A DNA stretch of 64,000 bases from Alphaproteobacteria bacterium (GTDB taxonomy: Bacteria; Pseudomonadota; Alphaproteobacteria; Rhizobiales; Aestuariivirgaceae). This document shows, one piece after another, positions 49,792-58,720 of this stretch (its first letter is position 1; each line of letters starts with the position of its first letter). Both the position numbers and the translations under genes were made by a program. The notes under the pieces were generated by a model. That model saw nothing but the letters and a program-made list of their open reading frames with translations, did not search any database and was not told the DNA's origin. The stretch is from positions 1-64,000 of the forward strand of contig JAGWTZ010000001.1 of assembly GCA_028868695.1 (NCBI GenBank), read 5' to 3'.

Positions 49792-50802
49792 TCACGCCGC
49801 CTTGGCGTTCATCCTGGCCTTGCGCTTCTCATAGCGCGCGTTCATCAGCGCGTCACCCTCGGGCGTGCCGTCATGCCAGCTGCCAAACCACTTGTCGAAG
49901 GGGATGAGGCCGTCGGCATAATTCACCTCGAAATAGCGGTGGTGCAGGTAATGCGCATAGGCATGCGAGGGAATGGCCTTTTCGTCCGTCACTTCCATCA
50001 TGTCGAAGCCCACATGGCCCACCACCGCGCCAAAGCCCGCAAAATGCAGGTGATAGATGGCGAGGATGGGGTTGGAGGGGATCAGCACATGCAAAAACGC
50101 GCCCGCGAAATACAGCGCGTGTTCCACGGGGTGCATCGAAAGCGAAGACCACGGCGAGGGGTTCACCGAATTGTGGTGCACCGAATGCACCCACTTGTAC
50201 AGGAACGGCGTGTGGATCAGCAGGTGGATGCAGAAGAAATGCAGCTCATGGAACAGCGGCACCAGCAGGAAAACCCCCAGCAGGTAAAGCGGGTGCTCAT
50301 TGAAGCTCACCCACGGCGCGTTGCCATTGGCATAAAAGTGCAGGATGAAAACTTCATACGCCGTCCAGATCGGAACGCCCGTGCCAAAGCCGCGCAGGAT
50401 GTTGTCGAAGTTCTGGCTCTGGAAGAAGAAGGCCGGGCTCTTGTGGTCTGCGGGGAATTTGGAATTGTATTTGAAGCGCGTGCCCTGCGCGCGCCGCATG
50501 TAGAGCCGCAGCTCAAAGGCGCCATAGAACAGGAACACGGCAATGCAGTTGACGATGAACAGCTTCAGCGCCCAGCCCCAGGCATAAACCTTCATCGCCT
50601 CATAATCCGGCGCCACGATGAAGTGCCAATAGGCCACCGCTGAAAGCGCCCAGATGATGTTCCACGGGAACAGATAGGCCGGCAGCCATTTCACGATGGC
50701 CAGCAGGTTGAAGGGCAGGTTGAGCAGGGGTGCGGGTTCCAGCTTCGCCTTGGGCCGCCAATAGCCGCGCTTGTCACGCGTGCCGAATTTCAGGTCATCC
50801 AT
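49792..50802 (-). CDS. Membrane fatty-acid hydroxylase / sterol desaturase family protein
   Basis: A 336-residue integral-membrane di-iron oxygenase. Histidine boxes that bind the iron pair are visible: HELHFFCIHLLIH, HSVHHNSVNPSPW and HAYAHYLHHRYFEVNYADG. About four to five hydrophobic helices surround them. The family hydroxylates or desaturates lipids such as fatty acids, sterols or carotenoids; the substrate cannot be told from sequence. The start at 50802 (MDDLKFGTRDKRG) is set by GGGAGA 6 bases upstream. It is the first gene of a two-gene operon with the Rieske ferredoxin. Confidence 0.87.
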   Translation of the reverse strand: MDDLKFGTRDKRGYWRPKAKLEPAPLLNLPFNLLAIVKWLPAYLFPWNIIWALSAVAYWHFIVAPDYEAMKVYAWGWALKLFIVNCIAVFLFYGAFELRLYMRRAQGTRFKYNSKFPADHKSPAFFFQSQNFDNILRGFGTGVPIWTAYEVFILHFYANGNAPWVSFNEHPLYLLGVFLLVPLFHELHFFCIHLLIHTPFLYKWVHSVHHNSVNPSPWSSLSMHPVEHALYFAGAFLHVLIPSNPILAIYHLHFAGFGAVVGHVGFDMMEVTDEKAIPSHAYAHYLHHRYFEVNYADGLIPFDKWFGSWHDGTPEGDALMNARYEKRKARMNAKAA

Positions 50803-51247
50803 GTCGATCTCCCTTGCGGCGGGCCTTGCCGCCGAAGCAAAGCCGCGCCCTCTGGCGCGCTGGCCCATGGCCGCGCATCTGTCACGAAGCTGCGCCGGCC
50901 AGCAAGACTTTTCTTCATTATGCGTCTAAAATTTTGAATTGTGCCTCATAATACATCAAATCAGAATGCGGCACAAACCGCGCCCGCAGGCTGTTGCGGC
51001 AATTTGAGCCGTTCGCCCCGCTTTCGCGAATTCAGCCTTCAAAACCAGGATGATAGGAGAATGAGCTGCCCGCCGGCTGCCCAGGCGTGATTCACCGGCG
51101 CGCACCCGCCCGGCCTGCCGGCCAGCCCGTTTCCAGACGCCGCACCCCCGCCCAGGAAACTTCCCAAAGCGCTTTCAAATCATTTGAAAGGGCAGGCCGC
51201 GCAGCCTCCCTGACAGCTTCTCAAGCCCCTTCGCAAAGTGCTGCAAT
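50803..51247. other. Intergenic region upstream of the hydroxylase operon
   Basis: A 445-base region with no convincing gene. The first 150 bases before the hydroxylase are AT-rich and probably hold its promoter. Further out are a LacI-like operator at 51163-51175 and a 19-base palindrome at 51172-51190 (CTTTCAAAT, C, ATTTGAAAG), close to the stop of the LacI-type gene. Confidence 0.5.
51163..51175. promoter_or_regulatory. LacI-like operator, left copy
   Basis: CCCAAAGCGCTTT contains the 10-base palindrome AAAGCGCTTT typical of LacI/GalR operators. The same 13 bases recur at 53107-53119 before the operon that encodes the LacI-type regulator. Confidence 0.55.
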
Positions 51248-52264
51248 TCACCCCTTTTGGGGGGCTTCCGGCGTGTGAAATGCAGGCAAATTGAAGCGCG
51301 TGTACACCCCGAAATCGAGAAGGCTGGAATCGCGCGTGGCCGAGGCTTCCGGCGCATGCGCCACGCGCAGCGCCTCCGCCAGTTGCGCCGCAGGGCTTGC
51401 GGCGATGGCATAGTCCATGCTCGCGTCTTTCAGCAGCGCGGCGGTGATGTAGTTCACCTCATGCCCCACCACGATCACATGCCTGCTCAGCCCCGCCGCC
51501 TGCAGCGCGTTGGCCAGCCCCTTGTTGCCGCCGCCCACATTGTAAATCGCCGCCAGCCCGGGGTGCTGGTCAATCATCTTGGCCACGGCCTGCTGCGTCA
51601 GGTCCTGATGGTCTTCGCCCTGCGCTTCGCCCGCCAGCACAATGCGCGGGAAATGCGCGCGCAGCGCCGTGCGGAAGCCGATCTCGCGGTCCTCATGGCC
51701 GCGGAACGCAATGTCCCCCACCACCACGCCCACGCTGCTCGGCCTGTCGCCCAGCGCCCGGCCGATGAGGAAGGCCGCCGTCTGCCCCGCCGCGCGGTTG
51801 TCAATGCCAACGAAATGGTCCCGCGCCTCGCGCGCCACATCGGAGATCATGGTGATGATGCGCTTGCCGCGCCGCCGCGCCGCAACCAGCACATCGCTCA
51901 GCCGGTCGGAATTCTTTACAGTCAGGATCAGCGGCCTTGAGGCATCGGCGCACAGCTTGCCCACCACCTCCAGCGTCTGTGCCTCCTGCGCCTGATAGAG
52001 ATCATGGAACGTGCCGTCCGGCTTCTGGCCTTCCCAGGCAGCGCGCATCTCGCTCATCATCCCGCGCCCCAGCCGCAGCACAATGTCGGCTTTGGGCCCA
52101 TTTTGCGCAGCCAATCCGCGCGGGGATTGCAGCTTGCGGATGCTGTGTTCAATCGCCTCGCGGGTGCGCGCATGCACGCGGCCCCGGCCGTTGAGGGCGC
52201 GGTCCACCGTGGCGCGCGAAAGGCCTGTCTCGCGCATGATCTCGGCAATGCTCACCCGGCGCAT
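51248..52264 (-). CDS. LacI-family transcriptional regulator
   Basis: A 338-residue repressor with an N-terminal helix-turn-helix and hinge (MRRVSIAEIMRETGLSRATV, then DRALNGRGRVHARTR) and a periplasmic-binding-protein-like ligand domain (FVGIDNRAAGQTAAFLIGRA, GDIAFRGHEDREIGFRTALR, DYAIAASPAAQLAEALR). The effector is probably a sugar because a ribose-type ABC importer is encoded divergently nearby. It starts 4 bases after the stop of the PanB-like gene. The first helix lacks the usual Leu-hinge wording, which is common in DUF-type LacI members of this order. Confidence 0.9.
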   Translation of the reverse strand: MRRVSIAEIMRETGLSRATVDRALNGRGRVHARTREAIEHSIRKLQSPRGLAAQNGPKADIVLRLGRGMMSEMRAAWEGQKPDGTFHDLYQAQEAQTLEVVGKLCADASRPLILTVKNSDRLSDVLVAARRRGKRIITMISDVAREARDHFVGIDNRAAGQTAAFLIGRALGDRPSSVGVVVGDIAFRGHEDREIGFRTALRAHFPRIVLAGEAQGEDHQDLTQQAVAKMIDQHPGLAAIYNVGGGNKGLANALQAAGLSRHVIVVGHEVNYITAALLKDASMDYAIAASPAAQLAEALRVAHAPEASATRDSSLLDFGVYTRFNLPAFHTPEAPQKG

Positions 52265-52268
52265 GGCG

Positions 52269-53057
52269 TCAAATCCCCTGCGCGCGTTTGAGGAACTGCG
52301 CCAGGTTTGCCTCATCCATGTGGATCTCGTGGCCGGGCTGCGGATAGCCTGCCTCTTCCACATCGCGCGCAAAGGCCGCAAAGGCCGAGACGCGCATGCG
52401 CTGCAGCCGCGCCTCTTCGGCGGCAAGCTCGGCATATTTCTTGGCATGGCGCGGGTAGTGCCCGGTGTTGGTGCCCAGCACATCGCAGGAGAAAAGATAT
52501 TGCGTGTCGCACACGCTGCCGCACCCCATGCCCATGGTGATGAGCGGCGTGGCGCGGGTGATGTGGTCGGCAAGCTCCACCGGCACCACTTCCACCTCAA
52601 GGCAGGCGGCACCGGCGTTCTCGATGTCCTTGGCGCGGCGCAACACCTTCAGCGCCTCATCGGCGCTGCGGCCCACGGCGCGAAAACCGGTCCAGGCCGC
52701 AAGGTTCGGCACCAGGCCCACATGGCCGGTGACCGGTATGCCTTCGCGCGCCATCGCCTCGATGATGGCGGGCGACTGCGAGCAGTAAACCGCATCGGCC
52801 CCGCGCTTCAGAACGGTGAAGCCATAGCGGATCGCCTCGTCGCCATTGGCCACCGTGCCATGCGGCATGCCGGCCGAGACAAAGGCCGCAGGCGCCGCCT
52901 TGCGGATCGCCTCGAGGTTATGGTCCGGCTCGCAAGACAGAATAAAAATCCCCGCCTCCACCGCCGCCTCCGCTTCCGCCGCAGTGTCAACGTGAACCTG
53001 CACCCACTTTTTTTTCCCCTTCGAAGCCATCAAATCATGCACCGAAACTTTTTTCAC
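52269..53057 (-). CDS. PanB-like (ketopantoate hydroxymethyltransferase fold) enzyme
   Basis: A 262-residue TIM-barrel protein related to PanB. The opening MKKVSVHDLMASKGKKKW and the C-terminal half (GHVGLVPN, then LEVEVVPVELADHITRATPL with the catalytic Glu position, then the CDTQYLFSCDVLG segment) follow PanB closely. The N-terminal half lacks the GDS motif and the second metal-binding Asp, so it probably does not make pantothenate precursor. The start is taken as the GTG at 53057 with GAGAGGG 8 bases upstream. It shares an operon with a LacI-type regulator next to a sugar importer, suggesting an aldol reaction in sugar-acid catabolism. Confidence 0.72.
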   Translation of the reverse strand: MKKVSVHDLMASKGKKKWVQVHVDTAAEAEAAVEAGIFILSCEPDHNLEAIRKAAPAAFVSAGMPHGTVANGDEAIRYGFTVLKRGADAVYCSQSPAIIEAMAREGIPVTGHVGLVPNLAAWTGFRAVGRSADEALKVLRRAKDIENAGAACLEVEVVPVELADHITRATPLITMGMGCGSVCDTQYLFSCDVLGTNTGHYPRHAKKYAELAAEEARLQRMRVSAFAAFARDVEEAGYPQPGHEIHMDEANLAQFLKRAQGI

Positions 53058-53106
53058 AACGAAAACCCTCTCAAATTTTTTTCCCCCTGTGTGCCCACTT
53101 TTTTCA

Positions 53107-53120
53107 CCCAAAGCGCTTTG
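53107..53120. promoter_or_regulatory. LacI-like operator, right copy
   Basis: CAAAGCGCTTTG at 53109-53120 is a perfect 12-base palindrome. With the preceding CC it repeats the 13-base word found at 51163-51175. It lies about 50 bases upstream of the PanB-like start and overlaps the -35 box of the divergent promoter, a position suited to controlling both directions. Confidence 0.72.
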
Positions 53121-53146
53121 ACAGCCGATCACCGCTCGAATATTCC
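53118..53146 (+). promoter_or_regulatory. Candidate promoter of the sugar ABC operon
   Basis: TTGACA at 53118-53123 and TATTCC at 53141-53146 are separated by 17 bases. The LacI-like operator covers the -35 box. The start codon is about 375 bases downstream, so a long leader would result. Confidence 0.5.
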
Positions 53147-53520
53147 CAACTGCACCTCTATCTCCGCTCTGGAAACGGCCTGAAATCAGTTTTTGATGGG
53201 CAAATTGCAGATATATTTTGATCTAGCCAAACCTCAAAATGAAACATTTATAGATTCAGCTTGAATTCTTTTGCTGCTTTTGGCAAGAGGCGAGCCATCA
53301 AAAGAGAATATTTATTCCGTTTGATGGTTGAATTGGAAAATTTCGCCTGAAAATGGCGGATGGATCGCGTTTGGCGTGGACAAACCGTTCGTGGCGAACG
53401 TAGTCTTCAACAGTGCGACATGCCGGACGAAGAATCCGGCGTTGCGGGGTGGAACGGTTAGAATCCTTGGACGGCGCCAGCGCAAGACTGGCCGCGAAAG
53501 GTGGAGGGGAAACAAATCCG

Positions 53521-55080
53521 ATGTCGAGGCCTGAACCCAAATCAGAAAAGCCCGCGCCTGCGCGGGCCATGGAGGTGCGCCCGGTCATTGAGGCGCGCGA
53601 CATCGAAAAATCTTTTCCCGGTGTTCACGCGCTCCGCAAGGTGAGCTTCGATCTTCTCCCCGGTGAAGTGCATGCCCTGATGGGCGAGAACGGCGCGGGC
53701 AAGTCCACGCTGATGAAAATTCTCACTGGCGTGTACCAGCCGGACGGCGGCGAAATCCTTGTCGATGGCAAGCCGGTCACCATTCCCAACCCGCGCGCCG
53801 CGCAGGATCTCGGCATCAGCATCATCCATCAGGAACTCAACCTGATGAACCATCTCACCGCTGCCCAAAATATCTTCATCGGCCGCGAGCCGCGCAAGCG
53901 CTTCCGCTGGCTTGTGGACAATGACAAGGCCAATGCCGATGCCCAGGCGGTGTTTGACCGCATGAAGGTGGATATTGATCCAGCCGCCGAAGTGGGTGAC
54001 ATGACCGTGGCCCGCCAGCAGCTGGTGGAAATCGCCAAGGCGCTGTCCTTCAATTCCAAGGTGCTGGTGATGGATGAGCCCACCTCGGCGCTGAATGAAA
54101 AGGAAGTGGAGCATCTCTTTGGCGTCATCGCGGATTTGAAGCGCCATGGCGTGGGCATCGTCTACATCACCCACAAGATGGATGAAGTGAAGCGGATCGC
54201 AGACCGCATCACCGTGATGCGCGATGGCCAATATATCGCCACCCTGCCTGCCGAGGGCACATCGATGGCCAAGATCATTTCATTGATGGTGGGCCGCGAA
54301 CTCACTGACGCAACGCGAGAGGATGCCGCCAATCATGGCGAGGAAGTGTTGCGTGTTGAAGGCCTCAACCGCGGCAAACACATCCGCAATGTGTCCTTCT
54401 CCCTGAAGCAGGGTGAGATTCTTGGCTTTGCGGGCCTCATGGGGGCAGGGCGCACCGAAGTGGCCCGCGCCATCTTTGGCGCAGACCCGATCGAATCCGG
54501 CGAGATCTGGGTCCACGGCAAGAAGCGCAAGATCAAGACGCCGACTGATGCCGTGCGGCTGGGCCTCGCTTACTTGTCAGAAGACCGCAAGCGTTTTGGC
54601 ATCGTCACCCGCATGTCGGTGCGTGACAACATCACACTGCCCTCGTGGTCGCGCTATCTTGGCGCGCGCCTGTGGATGAAGGACAAGGCCCTGAACAAGG
54701 ATGCCTCCAGCTATGTTGCCACGCTGAAGGTCAAAACCCCACATGTGCATCAGGAGACGCGCCTTCTCTCGGGCGGCAACCAGCAGAAAGTGGTCATTGC
54801 CAAGTGGCTGCTGCGCGATTGTGACATCCTGTTCTTTGATGAGCCAACCCGCGGCATCGACGTGGGCGCCAAGGCCGAAATCTACAAACTGCTGCAAAGC
54901 CTCGCCGCACAAGGCAAGGCCATCGTGGTGATATCGTCTGAATTGCCGGAAGTGTTGCGCCTGTCTCACCGCGTCGTGGTGATGTGCGAAGGCCGCATCA
55001 CCGGAGAGCTTGACGGCAAAACCGCCACGCAAGAAGCAATCATGCACCTGGCCACAGAACGCCAGGTCAAAGCCGCTTAA
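53521..55080 (+). CDS. Ribose-type sugar ABC transporter ATP-binding protein
   Basis: A 519-residue protein with two ABC cassettes, as in RbsA/AraG/MglA. Domain 1 has Walker [26 protein letters not shown] and Walker [10 protein letters not shown]. Domain 2 has [25 protein letters not shown] and [19 protein letters not shown]. The N-terminal 25 residues are Pro/Lys-rich and poorly conserved, so a start at the ATG at 53569 is possible. It is followed by the permease gene after 14 bases. The transported sugar is unknown. Confidence 0.92.
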   Translation: MSRPEPKSEKPAPARAMEVRPVIEARDIEKSFPGVHALRKVSFDLLPGEVHALMGENGAGKSTLMKILTGVYQPDGGEILVDGKPVTIPNPRAAQDLGISIIHQELNLMNHLTAAQNIFIGREPRKRFRWLVDNDKANADAQAVFDRMKVDIDPAAEVGDMTVARQQLVEIAKALSFNSKVLVMDEPTSALNEKEVEHLFGVIADLKRHGVGIVYITHKMDEVKRIADRITVMRDGQYIATLPAEGTSMAKIISLMVGRELTDATREDAANHGEEVLRVEGLNRGKHIRNVSFSLKQGEILGFAGLMGAGRTEVARAIFGADPIESGEIWVHGKKRKIKTPTDAVRLGLAYLSEDRKRFGIVTRMSVRDNITLPSWSRYLGARLWMKDKALNKDASSYVATLKVKTPHVHQETRLLSGGNQQKVVIAKWLLRDCDILFFDEPTRGIDVGAKAEIYKLLQSLAAQGKAIVVISSELPEVLRLSHRVVVMCEGRITGELDGKTATQEAIMHLATERQVKAA

Positions 55081-55094
55081 GGGAAACGCGCATC

Positions 55095-56093
55095 ATGTCC
55101 ACCATTTCTGCCGAAGCCACCAAATCGTCCGGCCTGTTTTCCACGGCCATGCTGCAGAAGGTTCTGCCTTTTGCGGTTCTGGTTTGCCTGTTCACCTTCT
55201 TCTGCGTGTTTGCCAACCACTTCGCACAGACAGATAATTTCATCGACATCATGGTGGCCACTTATGTGAATGGCGTGCTGGCCTGCGCCTGCACCTTTGT
55301 CATCATTTCTGGCGGCATCGACTTGTCGGTAGGCACGTTGATGACGTTCACCGCGGTGATGTCCGGCATCTTCATCACCAACCTGGGCCTGCCCATGCTG
55401 GTGGGCGTTGTTGGAGCCCTCCTTGCGGGTGCGGCTGCGGGCGCGCTTTCCGGCACGGTGATTGCCAAGATGAAGCTGCCGCCCTTCATCGCCACGCTGG
55501 GCATGATGCAGCTGGCCCGCGGCTCTTCGCTGCTCATCGCGCATGAGCATCCGATCTATTTCACCGAAACACCCAGCTATGCCTACATCGCCCAGGAAAG
55601 CACCATCACCAAACTCATCCCGGGCCTTGAGATTCCCAACGGCGTCTTCCTGATGTTCATCGTTGCCATTGTCTCGGCCTTCGTGCTGAACCGCACGCTC
55701 TTTGGCCGCTATGTCTTTGCGCTGGGCAGCAATGAGGAAGCGGCGCGTCTCTCAGGCATGAATGTCGATTTCTGGAAGATCTGCACCTATGCCTTCTCCG
55801 GCCTGGTCTGCGGCGTGGCGGGCCTGCTGATTTCCTCGCGCCTCTCGCAGGCAAGGCCTGACCTTGGCTTCGGCTATGAGCTTGAGGCCATCGCCGCAAC
55901 AGTGATCGGCGGCACATCGCTCTCCGGTGGCCGCGGCTCAATCCTGGGTTCCATCATCGGCGCCTTCATCCTCAGCGTGCTGCTCAATGGCCTGCGCATC
56001 ATGGGCGCTGAAGAGGATTGGAAGATCGTGGTGACAGGCATCGTCATCATCCTTGCCGTCTATGTCGACACGCTGCTGCGCAAGAAGGCCTGA
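55095..56093 (+). CDS. Ribose-type sugar ABC transporter permease
   Basis: A 332-residue inner-membrane permease of the RbsC family with about ten hydrophobic helices. The family stretches FVIISGGIDLSVGTLMTFTA and YELEAIAATVIGGTSLSGGR are clear; the latter contains the coupling segment for the ATPase. It ends just before a strong terminator, so the binding-protein gene is probably expressed at a different level from its own promoter. Confidence 0.93.
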   Translation: MSTISAEATKSSGLFSTAMLQKVLPFAVLVCLFTFFCVFANHFAQTDNFIDIMVATYVNGVLACACTFVIISGGIDLSVGTLMTFTAVMSGIFITNLGLPMLVGVVGALLAGAAAGALSGTVIAKMKLPPFIATLGMMQLARGSSLLIAHEHPIYFTETPSYAYIAQESTITKLIPGLEIPNGVFLMFIVAIVSAFVLNRTLFGRYVFALGSNEEAARLSGMNVDFWKICTYAFSGLVCGVAGLLISSRLSQARPDLGFGYELEAIAATVIGGTSLSGGRGSILGSIIGAFILSVLLNGLRIMGAEEDWKIVVTGIVIILAVYVDTLLRKKA

Positions 56094-56123
56094 GGCCCCC
56101 GCGCAAGCTCCTTTGAACACTGG

Positions 56124-56156
56124 CGGCGGCCCTTTCTGGCCGCCGTCTCATTTTTA
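56124..56156 (+). terminator. Rho-independent terminator after the permease gene
   Basis: CGGCGGCC at 56124-56131 and GGCCGCCG at 56138-56145 form an 8-pair stem with a 6-base loop, followed by TCTCATTTTTAAT. It separates the ATPase-permease pair from the binding-protein gene. Confidence 0.85.
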
Positions 56157-56299
56157 ATCATTTCAAGAGCTTGGAAGCGAAATTCTTGGCGAAAAATGAC
56201 ACGATATGATGTTTCGCCACGCTGGACATGGGCGTGATTTGTGATAGCTTTCCACGCGGTTCCGCAATTGTGTTTTGGAACTCTAATGGGAGGTTACCA

Positions 56300-57232
56300 A
56301 TGAAGAAGCTGACTCTTGCAGCCGCCATGCTCGGCGCTGCAACGATGTTCTCGGCGCCGTCTTTCGCCGATGACGTCTATTTCCCGATCATCGCCAAGGG
56401 CTTTAGCCACCAGTTCTGGCAGGCTGTGAAGGCTGGCGCCGAACAGGCCGCCAAGGAAGAAAACGTGAAGATCACGTTTGAAGGCCCGGCCACCGAAGCG
56501 GAAGTCGACAAGCAGACCGACATCCTCAACGCCGCCATCGCCAAGAAGCCGCAGGGCATCGGCTTTGCCGCCCTCGACTCCAAGGCCCAGGTGCCGACGC
56601 TGAAGAAGGCTTTCGATGCCAAGATTCCGATCGTCGCCTTTGACTCGGGCGTGGACTCCGACATGCCGCTCTCCACCTGCACCACCGACAACGTGAAGGC
56701 CGCCGGCGAAGCTGCTGACCAGCTGGCCAAGGCCATCGGTGACTCGGGCGAAGTGGCTGCCGAAATCCATGACCAGACCTCGGCCACCGGCATCGGCCGC
56801 CGCGATGGCTTCCTGAATGAAATGAAGGCCAAGCATCCGAACATCAAGATCGTTGATGTGAAGTATGCCAATGACTCGCTCAAGGCTGCTGACGACATCA
56901 AGGCCATGATGAAGGCGCATCCGGACCTCAAGGGCATCTTCGCCTCCAACGAAGGCGCTGCCATCGGTCTGGCCGTAGCCATCAAGGAAACCAAGTCCAA
57001 GGTTGTGGGCGTGGGCTATGACTCCGGCAAGAAGCAAAAAGATGCCATCAATGATGGCACCTTGATCGGCTCGATCACCCAGAACCCGGTTGGCATCGGC
57101 CAGTGCGTTGTGCACTCGCTCGCCAAGGCTCTGAAGGGTGAAAAGCTCGAGAAGATCCAGGACACTGGCTTCTACTACTACACCAAGGACAACATGAACG
57201 ACCCGAAGGTGGCCGCCGTTCTGTATGATTGA
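56300..57232 (+). CDS. Sugar ABC transporter substrate-binding protein (RbsB-like)
   Basis: A 310-residue periplasmic protein with a signal peptide (MKKLTLAAAMLGAATMFSAP, cleaved near SFA). The type I periplasmic-binding fold is evident in DVYFPIIAKGFSHQFWQAVK, KIPIVAFDSGVDSDMP, GIFASNEGAAIGLAVAIKET and the C-terminal GSITQNPVGIG. GGGAGG precedes the ATG at 56300. A 200-base gap with a terminator separates it from the permease gene. Codons are strongly biased (for example AAG, GGC), consistent with high expression. The ligand is a pentose, hexose or polyol that cannot be named. Confidence 0.92.
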   Translation: MKKLTLAAAMLGAATMFSAPSFADDVYFPIIAKGFSHQFWQAVKAGAEQAAKEENVKITFEGPATEAEVDKQTDILNAAIAKKPQGIGFAALDSKAQVPTLKKAFDAKIPIVAFDSGVDSDMPLSTCTTDNVKAAGEAADQLAKAIGDSGEVAAEIHDQTSATGIGRRDGFLNEMKAKHPNIKIVDVKYANDSLKAADDIKAMMKAHPDLKGIFASNEGAAIGLAVAIKETKSKVVGVGYDSGKKQKDAINDGTLIGSITQNPVGIGQCVVHSLAKALKGEKLEKIQDTGFYYYTKDNMNDPKVAAVLYD

Positions 57233-57264
57233 TTTCGCGCGGTTTGAGAAAACCGCATGAAACG

Positions 57265-57298
57265 GGCCCTCTCTGCCGCAGGCGGGGAGGGCCTTTTT
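57265..57298 (+). terminator. Rho-independent terminator after the binding-protein gene
   Basis: GGCCCTC at 57265-57271 pairs with GAGGGCC at 57287-57293, and five T follow at 57294-57298. A smaller hairpin (GCGGTTT...AAACCGC) precedes it at 57238-57255. Confidence 0.88.
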
Positions 57299-57378
57299 GC
57301 TGCGCCATCCGCTTCGCGCATTTTCGCTGCACGCCCGCCGCCAGCCATGTTAAACCGCGGGAAAATGAAAGCCTGATT

Positions 57379-58371
57379 TTGACACCCACGCCAAAGACAT
57401 TCGCGGTCGCCCCCATGATGGAATGGACAGACCGGCACTGCCGCGTTTTCCATCGCACGCTGACGCGCGCTGCCGTGCTTTATACCGAAATGGTCACGGC
57501 AATGGCGGTGATCCATGGCGACAGGCAGAAACTGCTGGGCTTCGATGCCGTGGAACACCCGGCCGTGCTGCAACTGGGCGGCAGCAACCCGGCCCAATTG
57601 GCCGAGGCAGCGCGCATCGGCGAAAGTTTCGGCTATGATGAAATCAACCTGAACTGCGGCTGCCCGTCAGACCGCGTGCAGGGCGGCAATTTCGGCGCCT
57701 GCCTGATGGCTTCACCGGAGCTGGTGGCGGAATGCTTTGCCGCAATGCAGTCGGCGGTCAAAATCCCCATCACCATCAAATGCCGCATCGGCATCGACGA
57801 TCAGGATGAGGAGAGGGCGCTGGATGAATTCGTCAGCGCCGTGGCCGCGGCCGGTTGCAAGAGCTTCATCATCCACGCCCGCAAGGCCTGGCTGCAGGGC
57901 CTCTCGCCCAAGGAGAACCGTGAAATCCCGCCCCTGAACTATGGCCGGGTGCTGCGCCTCAAGGCGGCGAACCCGCATCTCGCCATCAGCCTCAATGGCG
58001 GATTGCAGACTGTGGCCCAGGGCTTGCCCTATCTTGACGCGCTGGATGGCCTGATGCTCGGCCGCGTGGCCTACCACAACCCATGGCAATTGACGGCGGT
58101 GGATCCGGCCTTTTCCGGCCAGCCCGCACCAGTGGCCACGAGGCGCGAGGCGGCGCTGGCCATGCTGCCCTATATTGAACGCCACCTTTCAACCGGCGCG
58201 CCGCTGCACCACGTCACGCGCCACATGCTGGGCCTTTATCATGCCCAGGCTGGCGGCCGTTTCTGGCGGCAGGTTCTCACGGTGGAAGGCCAAAAGCGCG
58301 GGGCAGGCGTTGAAGTCATTCACCAGGCGCTGGCCGTGGTCGAGGAGCAGGCGGCGAAAGTCGCGGCCTAG
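57379..58371 (+). CDS. dusA: tRNA-dihydrouridine(20/20a) synthase
   Basis: A 330-residue FMN enzyme that reduces uridine in the D-loop of tRNA. It opens FAVAPMMEWTDRHCRVFHR, the DusA-type N-terminus, and has EINLNCGCPSDRVQGG, IHARKAWLQGLSPKENR and the tRNA-binding C-terminal helical domain. The start is set at TTG 57379, which gives the expected N-terminal length; no good ATG lies between the preceding terminator and the APMM motif, and the ribosome-binding site is weak. Confidence 0.9.
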   Translation: MTPTPKTFAVAPMMEWTDRHCRVFHRTLTRAAVLYTEMVTAMAVIHGDRQKLLGFDAVEHPAVLQLGGSNPAQLAEAARIGESFGYDEINLNCGCPSDRVQGGNFGACLMASPELVAECFAAMQSAVKIPITIKCRIGIDDQDEERALDEFVSAVAAAGCKSFIIHARKAWLQGLSPKENREIPPLNYGRVLRLKAANPHLAISLNGGLQTVAQGLPYLDALDGLMLGRVAYHNPWQLTAVDPAFSGQPAPVATRREAALAMLPYIERHLSTGAPLHHVTRHMLGLYHAQAGGRFWRQVLTVEGQKRGAGVEVIHQALAVVEEQAAKVAA

Positions 58372-58378
58372 TTCGGGC

Positions 58379-58618
58379 TTAGCTGCGCGCGATGCGGCCG
58401 GCGCGCCCGCCGCGCCGCGTCTTGCGCAGGGTGAGTGTGGCCAGCCGCTCCGGCAATTGTTCAACAATGAGGTGGCGTTGTTCCGGCGCCATGCCCAGCC
58501 AACCGGCGATTTCCGGCCGCGTGCGCCCGCAGCCGATGCACAGCTGGGTTTCAGGGTCCACCACACAGACCTTTACGCAAGGGGTTTCAATTGCCGGGCG
58601 CGGCGCACTGTCCATCAT
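58379..58618 (-). CDS. DUF1289 family protein
   Basis: A 79-residue protein with the DUF1289 cysteine pattern, PCVKVCVVDPETQLCIGCGRT, near the N-terminus, probably binding a metal or an iron-sulfur cluster. The C-terminal half is a basic helix-rich segment ending RTRRGGRAGRIARS. It has no assigned role. It converges with dusA, the stops lying 7 bases apart. An alternative start is the second Met. Confidence 0.8.
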   Translation of the reverse strand: MMDSAPRPAIETPCVKVCVVDPETQLCIGCGRTRPEIAGWLGMAPEQRHLIVEQLPERLATLTLRKTRRGGRAGRIARS

Positions 58619-58720
58619 GTCATTTCATCAAATTCGCGCCTGCGCGCCAATCGCTTTCGCGACGCTTTGGCCCCAACTTGCGAAGCGAAGCCGCATGCCA
58701 GCCGCGCCTTGAACGAATGG

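Larger units (their letters stand above)
53058..53520. other. Divergent intergenic region between the PanB-like gene and the sugar ABC operon
   Basis: A 463-base region with no convincing gene; small open frames on both strands lack ribosome-binding sites and family features. It holds the LacI-like operator, a good + strand promoter at 53118-53146, an AT-rich tract at 53190-53330 and a leader of over 300 bases before the ABC genes. GGAGGGG at 53503-53509 is the probable ribosome-binding site of the ATPase gene. Confidence 0.5.

Noticed and set aside
53328-53534. Small open frames on both strands upstream of the sugar ABC operon
   Set aside because: They have no ribosome-binding site or family likeness, and codon use is unlike the neighbours; they overlap the likely leader.
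56160-56299. A sigma-70 promoter just before the sugar-binding-protein gene (TTGGCG...TATGAT)
   Set aside because: The spacing is only 13 bases and no better pair was found, although a promoter is expected there because a terminator lies upstream.
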